Shown here piece by piece: positions 9,017 through 16,752 of a DNA stretch of 64,000 bases. The DNA comes from Leifsonia psychrotolerans. GTDB lineage: Bacteria > Actinomycetota > Actinomycetes > Actinomycetales > Microbacteriaceae. Below the pieces are notes generated by a model. That model ran no database searches. It saw only the letters and a program-made list of their open reading frames with translations, and was not told the origin of the DNA. Position 1 is the first letter of the stretch. Each line of letters starts with the position of its first letter. Location: NCBI RefSeq assembly GCF_013410665.1, contig NZ_JACCFM010000001.1, forward strand, positions 2,976,001 through 3,040,000, read 5' to 3'. The translations under genes were made by a program, and so were the position numbers.

Positions 9017-10665
9017 GTCTTGATGACCCGTGGAACGAGAGCGTTACTCGCCTCTTCAGCGGAATTGTCGTCGATGTTGAGAAGAAGATGAGCGGCCGGG
9101 TCAACGTCGACAAGTGGTTGGATCCGATCGTCGGTCGTGAGCGTGGAAGGGACCTTGTCGCCCGGGAATTGGCGCTGTTCCTCGAAGCTGCCGAGCGAAT
9201 CGTCACGTATCTCCCCGGTTGCACCCTGTCGGTCGTCGACAACGATGTGTCGGTGTCCATCGCCGATCGTCGAATTCTTACTGCCTCATTCGGCTTCTAC
9301 CGGCTCCGGCTCAGCGAGAAAATTGGCGGACGCGAGGTTGCGATTGGTTCGTTTTCACAATCGATGGGGGTCAAGGCATTCCTCTGGCGGCTCGCTGTCA
9401 CTCACTGGGGCGACGCATTCGAGCGGAAGTTTGCATTGTCGGATCCGCGCCCTGTGGTGCGCTCTGAGAGCGGAATGAGCTTTCTGATCCACGCTCGTGA
9501 GGGCGAAGGCCCGCACGCGGAAGTGTGGGAGGTAGCGGATGCACTCTCGTTCGCTCGCGGGTGTGCCCGTGACGTCGACGTGCTGCTCGACGCGGCTAGG
9601 CAGCTCGCCGCTCGCGGGAACGAAGTGACGAGACCGCTTCAGGTGAGCCTCGCTGACCGAATTCAGGGCTGCCTCATCGGCGGCGCAGTCGGCGACGCGT
9701 TGGGATACCCGGTTGAGTTCTCCACGCTGGATTCGATCACCGCTCGTGTCGGCCCTGCAGGTGTGCGCGAATTCCTGGCCCACCCGGGCGCGCCCCTCGG
9801 CGCGGTCAGTGACGACACCCAAATGACGTTGTTCACCGCAGACGCACTCACCCGCCGCACCGGTGATGTCTCGGTACGCTCACTCATGGTGGATGCCTAC
9901 CGCGACTGGCACGTGACCCAAACCACCACCACCCCAGCCACCGCAGCGCTCTCCCGTCGGCATAGCTCGCCTGTGTTGCAGGAGCCCTGGCTGTTCGCTC
10001 AACGAGCTCCCGGGCTGACAATCATGGCCGCCCTGCAGGCCATGCCCGAAAACGCCTCGGTCGAAGTCATTCCTGATGCCACGAACCAGAGCAAGGGCTG
10101 CGGAACCGTGATGCGCAGCGCCCCGTTCGGACTCGTGCCGTCGTGGACCCCCGAAGAAGCATACGAACACGCCGCACAGGCATCCGCGATCACCCACGGC
10201 CATCCCACAGCGCACATCGCCGCAGGTGCTCTTGCCCTGCTGATCCGTCACCTCGTTGCCGGACAGCCACTGTCGCGTGCGGTGGCCGCCATGCTGGCGC
10301 ACGTCGTAAGTGCTGAGCCAGATGGCCTCGCTGAAACGAGTACCTCCCTCCACACGGTCGCGGAGCAGATCCCCGGAATACCTGATCATCCAGATGTGGA
10401 AGGTCTCGGCGCGGGTTGGGTCGCTGAGGAAGCACTCGCGATCGCTGTCTATTGCGCACTGATCTTTCCCGAACGCGACCAGGTCGAGAACGCTTTGTCG
10501 TTGGCCGTGACACACTCCGGCGACAGCGACTCAACCGGGTCGATCTGCGGCAACATTCTTGGCGCGCTCCACGGCATTGACGCCATTCCCGAGCGGTGGC
10601 GAAACTCCGTCGAAGGCCGCGACACGATCCTCGCAGTCGCGAACACGCTCGCCCATACCAACTGA
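9013..10665 (+). CDS. Putative immunity protein: novel N-terminal domain plus ADP-ribosylglycohydrolase
   Basis: 550 residues, two parts. Residues 1 to about 215 form a domain I do not recognise. From about residue 216 there is an ADP-ribosylglycohydrolase (DraG/ARH fold) with GCLIGGAVGDALGYP, the metal-site motif SDDTQMT near residue 267, a conserved HGHP segment, and a second metal motif GDSDSTGS near residue 503. Enzymes of this family remove ADP-ribose from modified proteins using two Mg ions. ATG overlaps the toxin stop codon (ATGA), so the two are translationally coupled. The likely role is to reverse self-intoxication by the upstream ART; the N-terminal part could bind and block the toxin directly, as the extension of Tri1 does for Tre1 in a type VI pair. 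That analogy is inference. Confidence 0.85.
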   Translation: MSLDDPWNESVTRLFSGIVVDVEKKMSGRVNVDKWLDPIVGRERGRDLVARELALFLEAAERIVTYLPGCTLSVVDNDVSVSIADRRILTASFGFYRLRLSEKIGGREVAIGSFSQSMGVKAFLWRLAVTHWGDAFERKFALSDPRPVVRSESGMSFLIHAREGEGPHAEVWEVADALSFARGCARDVDVLLDAARQLAARGNEVTRPLQVSLADRIQGCLIGGAVGDALGYPVEFSTLDSITARVGPAGVREFLAHPGAPLGAVSDDTQMTLFTADALTRRTGDVSVRSLMVDAYRDWHVTQTTTTPATAALSRRHSSPVLQEPWLFAQRAPGLTIMAALQAMPENASVEVIPDATNQSKGCGTVMRSAPFGLVPSWTPEEAYEHAAQASAITHGHPTAHIAAGALALLIRHLVAGQPLSRAVAAMLAHVVSAEPDGLAETSTSLHTVAEQIPGIPDHPDVEGLGAGWVAEEALAIAVYCALIFPERDQVENALSLAVTHSGDSDSTGSICGNILGALHGIDAIPERWRNSVEGRDTILAVANTLAHTN

Positions 10666-10723
10666 CACCCGGCTCACCGCCGCACGCCACGCGCGTGCTC
10701 CCACCGATACAACACTTGAGGCC

Positions 10724-11227
10724 ATGATGAGCACTCCGCAACCCACCAATCCGTTCGAACGATTCCTACAAACCATGGAGAAGTTTCCGCCGAGCCCTGG
10801 TCTCGTCTTTCACGGACTTCCCGCCGGGGCGACCGCATCTGCGGCAGGAACTCTGCGCGGAATCGTTGCGACGTCCCGCAATCCCCGCGTTGCAACAGAG
10901 AACTTCACGACTCCCGTTGTCGCCTGCATTGTGACGCGCACCGGCCGCGACATCGGCCCACTCTCGGCACACCCCGCCGAGGAGGAGACGGTGCTCCTGC
11001 CGGGCATCGTGCTTCTGCCCGTGATGTCCGGCCGTCACGACGCGCTCGGCATCGATTTCGTGGTCTGGGAAGAACTGAATCTTGACGCTGAAGCGGTCGA
11101 TGCCGACCGTGACGCGGCATCTGCCGCCCTGCAGCTTGAGATCACCGAGCGCCTCACGGCGGCCTGGAACGCAGAGCCGATCACCATCGGCAGCCCGGGC
11201 AAGTTCACCGCCCCACTGCCCTTCTAA
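10724..11227 (+). CDS. Small ART-like protein next to the toxin-immunity pair
   Basis: About 167 residues from ATG 10724 (or 10727), behind a TTGAGG ribosome site. By eye the middle aligns with the toxin's ART core: ATSRNPRVATENF (from residue 48) matches SSSTSPLTAKNF, and LSAHPAEEETVLLPG matches ISAYRPEAEVLFQRG, retaining an E-x-E (Glu85-Glu87). The position of the catalytic arginine is His29 (VFHG), and S-T-S is T-S-R. It may be a degenerate or variant ART, an orphan toxin domain or a decoy. No signal peptide or WXG-type N-terminus is present, so it is probably cytosolic unless it is co-exported. Confidence 0.6.
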   Translation: MMSTPQPTNPFERFLQTMEKFPPSPGLVFHGLPAGATASAAGTLRGIVATSRNPRVATENFTTPVVACIVTRTGRDIGPLSAHPAEEETVLLPGIVLLPVMSGRHDALGIDFVVWEELNLDAEAVDADRDAASAALQLEITERLTAAWNAEPITIGSPGKFTAPLPF

Positions 11228-11235
11228 ACCCGAAT

Positions 11236-11718
11236 ATGAGCACTGTGAATTCTGAACCGAAGAAGAAAAGCTTGAAGTCGAAACTCATCAGCGGCGGCAT
11301 TGTCGCAGTGGTGATTGTGGGGGTTGGGGCGGCCGCCATCGTTCCCGGAATGCTTGACGATGCGTCGCAGGACCGCATCGTCTCGTACGGAGTGACCGAA
11401 GCCGGACATCCCATCGACATTGAGAAAGTCAAAGAATCAGGCAAGACCCGCACCAAACGATTCGTCATCTACGAGTTCACCGTCGACGGCACAGACCACC
11501 AAGTGCGCGGCGAGCAAGTCAGCATCGGCGTGCTCGAATCAGCACTGAAACGGATGCCGGATCGCGTCGTCTATTACAACCCGGACAAGCCTGAGGAAGC
11601 CGTCGTGTCGGCCGAGGAGATCCCCGGCACCGGCGGCAGCGAAATCGGCGCCGGCATCACTGACATGAAGGTTCCCACCTTCGACGAGCTGCAACGCGAC
11701 ACTGAGCCCGCGGAGTAG
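11236..11718 (+). CDS. Membrane-anchored DUF3592-like protein
   Basis: 160 residues. A short Lys-rich cytoplasmic N-terminus is followed by one TM helix (residues about 18-38), then an extracytoplasmic domain with YEFTVDG, a conserved VSIG stretch and RVVYYNPDKPEEAVV near residue 110. This arrangement is typical of DUF3592 proteins, which have no established function. It starts 8 bases after the preceding gene without a clear ribosome site, suggesting it is the last gene of the same operon. It could be a membrane-side accessory of the T7SS toxin cluster, which is inference from position. Confidence 0.6.
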   Translation: MSTVNSEPKKKSLKSKLISGGIVAVVIVGVGAAAIVPGMLDDASQDRIVSYGVTEAGHPIDIEKVKESGKTRTKRFVIYEFTVDGTDHQVRGEQVSIGVLESALKRMPDRVVYYNPDKPEEAVVSAEEIPGTGGSEIGAGITDMKVPTFDELQRDTEPAE

Positions 11719-11734
11719 AGTCGTGTGGTGCTGC

Positions 11735-11793
11735 GTGAGGTCGCGCAGATGACCCTTCCCTGACCAATCGAAGGGCAATTTGCGCGACCTCAC
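11735..11793. repeat. 59-bp palindromic intergenic repeat, copy 1
   Basis: Imperfect inverted repeat with about 24-base arms (outer ends GTGAGGTCGCGCA and TGCGCGACCTCAC) and an 11-base loop. A second element of identical length and near-identical arms occurs at 22955-23013. Both lie between convergent transcription units, so they may act as bidirectional terminators or be mobile REP-like elements. Confidence 0.85.
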
Positions 11794-11838
11794 AGCCGAA
11801 ACTGCCGCACCGTCTCAGCGGCAGAGCCAACCGAACAC

Positions 11839-14800
11839 CTACCAGCCGCTGCTCAGCACCTCGTCGAGCTGGTCCACAAAGAAGTCGGCACTGGCCAGCG
11901 TCAGACACAGCGGCGGCTTCACCTTGAGCACGTTCTGCCGCTCCGACGTGGGCTGCACGATCACGCCGCGCTGGCGCATCCGCTCGCAGATCGCCGCCGT
12001 CTCGGCGTCGGCCGGCTCGAGACTCACGCGATCACGCACGAGTTCGATGCCCAGGTAAAGTCCGAGGCCGTGCACGGCTCCGATGAGCGGATGCCGCTCC
12101 ATCAGGTTCTGAACCCTGCTCACCAGATGCGCACCCACCACCCGCGCGTTCTCTTGCAGCCCCTCATCGCGCATGACGTTGAGCACGGCCAGCCCCGCGA
12201 CAGACCCGACCGGGCTGCCGCCGGCCGAGGAGAAGAAGTTGCCCTCCCGGGCGAGCGATTCGGCGATATCCTTCCGCGTCAGCACTGCCCCGATCGGGTA
12301 CGAATTGCCCATCGCCTTGGCGATCGTGATGATGTCGGGCACGACGCCCTGCTGCTCGACGCCCCAAAAATGCGTGCCGAGCCGGCCGTAGCCGACCTGC
12401 ACCTCGTCGGCGATGCACAGCCCGCCGCGCTCCCGCACATCGGAGTAGACCCCGGCCAGATAGCCGTCGGGCAACATCACACCGCCGGCGTTTCCGAGCA
12501 CGGGCTCGCAGATGAACGCGGCCAGATCGGCCTGCCGTTCGCCCAGCGCCTCGAGCTGAGCGGTGAAATCGTCGCGGTAGCGAGCACCGGCATCCGCGCC
12601 CCGATGCGCACCGCGATAGGTGTTCGGCACGTCGGCGACGACCACCCAGTCCGGCCGGTTCGCCAGGGCGTACGGGTTGTCGTAGGCGGACGTGGTGACG
12701 GCATCCGAGGCCATGGTCCAGCCGTGATAGGCCTCGCGCAGTGCCACGACGGTGGAGCGTCCGGTGTGAATGCGCGCCAACCGCAGCGCCAAATCGACGG
12801 CCTCACTGCCGCTGTTCACGAGCAAAACGGTATCGAGCGACGGGTCGGGAGCCAGCTCGACCAGCCGCTCACTCAGGTCGGCCAGTGCCCGATACAGAAA
12901 ACGCGAGTTGGTGTTGAGCAACTGCATCTGTTCGAACACCGCGCGCGACAGTTGCGGGTGGGCGTGCCCGATGCCCGCGACATTGTTGACCATGTCGAGG
13001 TAGCAGCGGCCGTCGGTCGCGATCAGGTGCTGCTTCCAGCCGCGCTCGATCTGTGGCGGATGCTCGTAGTAGCGCTCCTGCGCGGCCGCGAAGATGCGGG
13101 CGCGCCTGTCCACTTCGTTCTGCGGGTCGTCGAGAACTGGTGCCCGCGTCGAATCCGGCGTTGGGCCGACGGATGCCGCGCCGCGTGTCGTGTCCGCGGG
13201 CGCCAGGCCGATCAGCGCGGCCGGATCCGCCGTGAGGCTCACCCAGGCCGGTGCCCGGGTCGGCGTGACAAAGTCGGGAGCAGAAAGATCCGGCACGGAG
13301 CGGAGTTGAGCACGCACGCGACCGACGGCCTCGCCCCGCCGGGTTCGGTGGGAGCCGACCGGGTTCACCTGGCCCAGTGTCGTGCCCGCCGCGACGGTAG
13401 CGCCCCCCGAGGCAAGGCTCGCCGAAACCGAAATCCCCGACACGACGAGTTCCTGGCCGTGACGACCCGGCATCAGGCCCAGCACGACTTCGTCGCCGAC
13501 GACCCGCACGATCTCACCCGCCATCGGAGCGCACAGCTCACTACCGGCCGTCAGAAAGAGCTCGGCGATCAGGCTGAAGGTTGCGGGCTCTGTCTGTAGA
13601 TCTGGCGTGCTGCGGGTCAGCCGATACTGGCCGTACGGCGCGACGATGACGGGGTCCGGCGACCCGTGGGCATCCAGCGCTCCGAGTGCCAGCGCCCATT
13701 CCACGTCGGCATCGAGCCAGCGACCGTCGTTCAGCATTGGGCTCGTGGTGCCGAGATCGAGCACTTCCACGGCCTCCGCTCGCAACCCGCGAATGAGCGA
13801 AGCGCCAGCAGCGGGCTCAGCGGCACTGCGCTCAGCGGTAGGACGCCCGATCGCCCACCGAATCATTGCCTCGGCCTCGTCCCAACCGATCCGGCTGGCC
13901 GCCGCGAACACCTCCCATTCCAGGCCCATGCGTTCTTCGGCATATGAATTTCCGGCCTCGATGCTCGTCTGGTGCTCCCCACTCACGACCAGCACCGCGC
14001 CGCGCAGCACCACGAGCGGCCAGATCACCGCGATCTCTTCGTCGGTCAGCGGCAGCACCTCGTTGAATCGGCGTACCACCTCGAACACGGCAAACGGCTC
14101 GTCGGGAACGTGATGCAGCACCGATGCCGTCGTCACCGCGAGTTCGGCCACGAGCCAACCCAGGCCGAGGTCGCCGAAGTCGATCACACCGTCGGGCATC
14201 AGCCGCCCGTTCGACTGCCGGGCACAAATCACGTTGTCGTCGGTGACATCTCCGTGAATCGGCTGCACCCGCAGCGCACCGGCCACCCGCGCCACGCGTT
14301 CGGCCGCCTCGGCCGCGATGCCGCTGAGTGTGGCGCTCCGGGCGGCATCCGGCACGCTGCCGATCAGGTGACGGATGACGCGGTGCGCGTTCCGCAGATC
14401 CCATTGCAGGGTGCGGTCCAGGCCGTCGACGGGAAACGTCGCAAGCGCCCGAGCGACGGTCGCCGAAATCTCTCCGAGCTCACCGATCACGCTCGTGTCG
14501 AAGTGCTTCACCTCCGCGAGCGAGCCGCCGTGCAAGAAACTGAACATGCGCACCGGCAGCGGGCCTGTCGGCGACGCAAAATACTGTCGGGTGCGACCGT
14601 CGACCCCGGCAATCGGGGTCGGAATGCGCAGTCCCGAGCCGGCCAGGTGCTCCATCGCAGCCCCCTGTGCGGAGAGTTCTTGTTCCGAGAACAACGCGTT
14701 GTCGACCTTGAGCAGATAGCTCGTGACACCATCGACATCCGTGTGATCGATGCGAAAGTTACGGTCCTGCTGGCTGCCCAGTTCGGTCACCGTCGTCGGC

Positions 14801-14895
14801 CCGACGAGGCCGAACAGGTCGGTGGCAATGGTCTGGGCCTCGGCCATTGTGACGGCCGGGCGCACCAGCTCGCGGCCCTCAAAGAAATCAAACAC
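11839..14895 (-). CDS. Three-domain kinase / M23-like / class III aminotransferase
   Basis: 1,018 residues. Residues 1 to about 330 form an aminoglycoside-phosphotransferase-like kinase domain, with HGDVTDDN near residue 210 and a following DFGD. Residues about 450-535 hold a beta-rich module of the M23 peptidase/lipoyl-like kind (CAPMAGEI). The C-terminal half is a fold-type I, class III aminotransferase with the PLP lysine in TIAKAMGNS near residue 860. The same kinase plus aminotransferase pairing is found in hydroxylysine/phosphoethanolamine-type catabolism, where a phosphorylated amino alcohol is the substrate. The exact substrate is not readable. GTG start with GAGGAGAAG about 7 bases upstream. 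It converges with the DUF3592-like gene. Confidence 0.85.
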   Translation of the reverse strand: MFDFFEGRELVRPAVTMAEAQTIATDLFGLVGPTTVTELGSQQDRNFRIDHTDVDGVTSYLLKVDNALFSEQELSAQGAAMEHLAGSGLRIPTPIAGVDGRTRQYFASPTGPLPVRMFSFLHGGSLAEVKHFDTSVIGELGEISATVARALATFPVDGLDRTLQWDLRNAHRVIRHLIGSVPDAARSATLSGIAAEAAERVARVAGALRVQPIHGDVTDDNVICARQSNGRLMPDGVIDFGDLGLGWLVAELAVTTASVLHHVPDEPFAVFEVVRRFNEVLPLTDEEIAVIWPLVVLRGAVLVVSGEHQTSIEAGNSYAEERMGLEWEVFAAASRIGWDEAEAMIRWAIGRPTAERSAAEPAAGASLIRGLRAEAVEVLDLGTTSPMLNDGRWLDADVEWALALGALDAHGSPDPVIVAPYGQYRLTRSTPDLQTEPATFSLIAELFLTAGSELCAPMAGEIVRVVGDEVVLGLMPGRHGQELVVSGISVSASLASGGATVAAGTTLGQVNPVGSHRTRRGEAVGRVRAQLRSVPDLSAPDFVTPTRAPAWVSLTADPAALIGLAPADTTRGAASVGPTPDSTRAPVLDDPQNEVDRRARIFAAAQERYYEHPPQIERGWKQHLIATDGRCYLDMVNNVAGIGHAHPQLSRAVFEQMQLLNTNSRFLYRALADLSERLVELAPDPSLDTVLLVNSGSEAVDLALRLARIHTGRSTVVALREAYHGWTMASDAVTTSAYDNPYALANRPDWVVVADVPNTYRGAHRGADAGARYRDDFTAQLEALGERQADLAAFICEPVLGNAGGVMLPDGYLAGVYSDVRERGGLCIADEVQVGYGRLGTHFWGVEQQGVVPDIITIAKAMGNSYPIGAVLTRKDIAESLAREGNFFSSAGGSPVGSVAGLAVLNVMRDEGLQENARVVGAHLVSRVQNLMERHPLIGAVHGLGLYLGIELVRDRVSLEPADAETAAICERMRQRGVIVQPTSERQNVLKVKPPLCLTLASADFFVDQLDEVLSSGW

Positions 14896-15030
14896 TCGCT
14901 ACTCTTCTCCTCGGCCGTCGACAGTGATCGGCAGGTAGGCCGCACGAGTCACTGCCCGCACAGACGAACACCAGCTTATTCGCCTCCTTACCTCATCCCC
15001 GCGAATCCCCCATCCCCGTAGGGTAAGAGG

Positions 15031-16044
15031 ATGCACACGGTGGCCGAACACGAGATCATTGCGCCTGTCGACCTCTGCCTTCCTGGCGGAAAGCTCAATC
15101 GCGACGCAATCGGCTGGACCAGCTACCCCTGGCACAACACCGACCGCATCGGGCGCGGCTGGTATGGCTGGGGGCGCAACAAGCGCTGGGAATATTGGGG
15201 CTTTATCACCCCGACCCACCTGATCGGCATCACTGTCTCGTCGATCGACTATGCATCGGTCAACGCCGTCTGGGTGCTCGACCGCTCGACCCTGACTGGA
15301 ATCGACGAAACGTCGGTCACCCCGTTCTCCGGTGCTGTCACCCTGCCCGGCACTCTGCGCGGCGGCCCCGCGACGGCACGCACGAAGACCCTGGATATTG
15401 ACATCGACGAAGTCGACGGGGGCACCAGCATTCAGGCCAAGACCGATCGGGTCACCATCAACCTCGTGACCGAGCGCGACGCCGAACACCAGGCTCTCGG
15501 GGTCGTCGTACCGTGGACCTATCGTCTATTCCAGTACACCGTGAAGGATGTCGCGTTGCGCGTTCGCGGCACGATCACCGTTGACGGCCAGGAATTTGAG
15601 GTTCCGCGCGCCGAGTCCTGGGCGGTTCTCGATCACGGCCGCGGCCGTTGGCCCTACCGCATGACCTGGAATTGGGGTGCCGGCTGCGGCGTCGTCGACG
15701 GCCGGGTGGTCGGCTTACAGATCGGCGGCAAGTGGACCGATGGCTCCGGCTCGACGGAGAACTCAATCGTCATCAACGGCACGCTGCATAAGATCAGCGC
15801 CGAGCTCGACTGGCAGTACGACCAGTCGAACTACATGGCGCCGTGGCGCATGACCGGCGACGGCGTCGACGTCACGTTCACTCCGTATTATGAGCGGGTT
15901 GCCCAGACCAACGCGTTCGTCGTTAGCTCGAACACTCATCAGTGTTTCGGGCACTATTCCGGCAGCGTGACGCTCACCGACGGCACCGTGCTCAGTGTCG
16001 ACGGCCTCGAGGGCTGGGCCGAACACGTCCAGAACCGCTGGTAG
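15031..16044 (+). CDS. DUF2804 family protein
   Basis: 337-residue protein of the DUF2804 family, recognised from the Trp-rich segments (YGWGRNKRWEYWGF near residue 45) and the late motif SWAVLDHGRGRWPYRMTWNWGAG. Predicted mostly beta, cytosolic, no TM or signal sequence. Members are widespread in actinobacteria without a proven function; the fold is thought to be related to lipocalin/AttH-like hydroxyneurosporene synthases. ATG chosen because AAGAGG precedes it directly. It is transcribed divergently from the aminotransferase gene. Confidence 0.8.
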   Translation: MHTVAEHEIIAPVDLCLPGGKLNRDAIGWTSYPWHNTDRIGRGWYGWGRNKRWEYWGFITPTHLIGITVSSIDYASVNAVWVLDRSTLTGIDETSVTPFSGAVTLPGTLRGGPATARTKTLDIDIDEVDGGTSIQAKTDRVTINLVTERDAEHQALGVVVPWTYRLFQYTVKDVALRVRGTITVDGQEFEVPRAESWAVLDHGRGRWPYRMTWNWGAGCGVVDGRVVGLQIGGKWTDGSGSTENSIVINGTLHKISAELDWQYDQSNYMAPWRMTGDGVDVTFTPYYERVAQTNAFVVSSNTHQCFGHYSGSVTLTDGTVLSVDGLEGWAEHVQNRW

Positions 16045-16110
16045 CCCACCTCGCCCCGAAATTCGTCCCTCACCCGGCCGTCACGGGTTGGGTTTGCGCG
16101 GTCACGCGAA

Positions 16111-16240
16111 GTTACCCACAGCTTTTCCACCTGTGGATAACTCTGTGGAAACAGCTGTGAGAAACTGGGAAAACCCTCGTTAACCGGTGGATAACCAGTT
16201 ATTAACATGTGCATAACTACACGCCTGTAGTTCGAATGTC
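16111..16240. other. DnaA-box cluster, oriC-like module A
   Basis: Contains one perfect box (TGTGGATAA, 16132-16140), near-boxes at 16112-16120, 16186-16194 and 16208-16216, then the palindrome AACTACA-CGCC-TGTAGTT (16215-16232) followed by TCGAATGTC. A related direct copy is at 16589-16731. The same order of elements (boxes, AACTACA, TGTAGTT, TCGAATG) occurs in the dnaN-dnaA intergenic region. Confidence 0.75.
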
Positions 16241-16302
16241 AGTCGCCTTCGGTGCACGATCCCGAGACCCGGGCAACCTCGGCTAGAACCAGGAGTAACC
16301 CG

Positions 16303-16440
16303 ATGGCGAACCTCACCCCCGACCTCCCCACCAGCTTCGCCACCGCCCGCGCCCGGCTGACCCCACGCGTCAGCGGCACCGCCCACACCTCGATCGACCC
16401 TAGACGGCGTCAAAACCAGGGTCAGCCAGCGGTGTACTAG
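16303..16440 (+). CDS. Possible small ORF between the two DnaA-box modules
   Basis: 45 codons starting with ATG behind CAGGAGTAAC, the only reason to consider it. The product is Thr/Pro/Arg-rich with no recognisable domain. It may be a remnant of a longer gene or no gene at all. The rest of the 16045-16752 gap contains the two DnaA-box modules and no other credible gene. Confidence 0.15.
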   Translation: MANLTPDLPTSFATARARLTPRVSGTAHTSIDPRRRQNQGQPAVY

Positions 16441-16588
16441 GTGCCTGATAGGTTTGCCGAGGGGAAACTCCCAGGGGATATGGCCGACCCCGGGCGGCGC
16501 AATCAGTGAGTTCGTCGCCCCGGGTCGCAGCCTCTCCCCTCACGATCTGTGCCGCCATGCCGCGGCGCTCCAGCACACCCCACACAAC

Positions 16589-16731
16589 TTCCCACAGCCT
16601 GTGGACAACTCTGTGGAATCTCCTGTGCATGGGGCTGTGGAAAACCCTGAAAACCCCGTCAATTCAAGGGATGCCAGGGCGCGCGACTTTCCACAGCATG
16701 TGGACAACTACACGGTTGTAGTTCGAATGTC
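16589..16731. other. DnaA-box cluster, oriC-like module B
   Basis: Two TTGTCCACA-type boxes (TGTGGACAA at 16600-16608 and 16699-16707), several TGTGGAA half-boxes, then AACTACA-CGGT-TGTAGTT (16706-16723) and TCGAATGTC. It shares CCTGTGGAYAACTCTGTGGA and the tail with module A in the same orientation, so the two look like a diverged tandem duplication about 480 bases apart. Confidence 0.75.
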
Positions 16732-16752
16732 TGCGGCTTTGCGCTCCCGCAA

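Noticed and set aside
12070..13599. 509-codon open frame on the plus strand
   Set aside because: It lies entirely inside the three-domain aminotransferase gene on the opposite strand and has Arg/His-rich composition typical of an antisense shadow in high-GC DNA.
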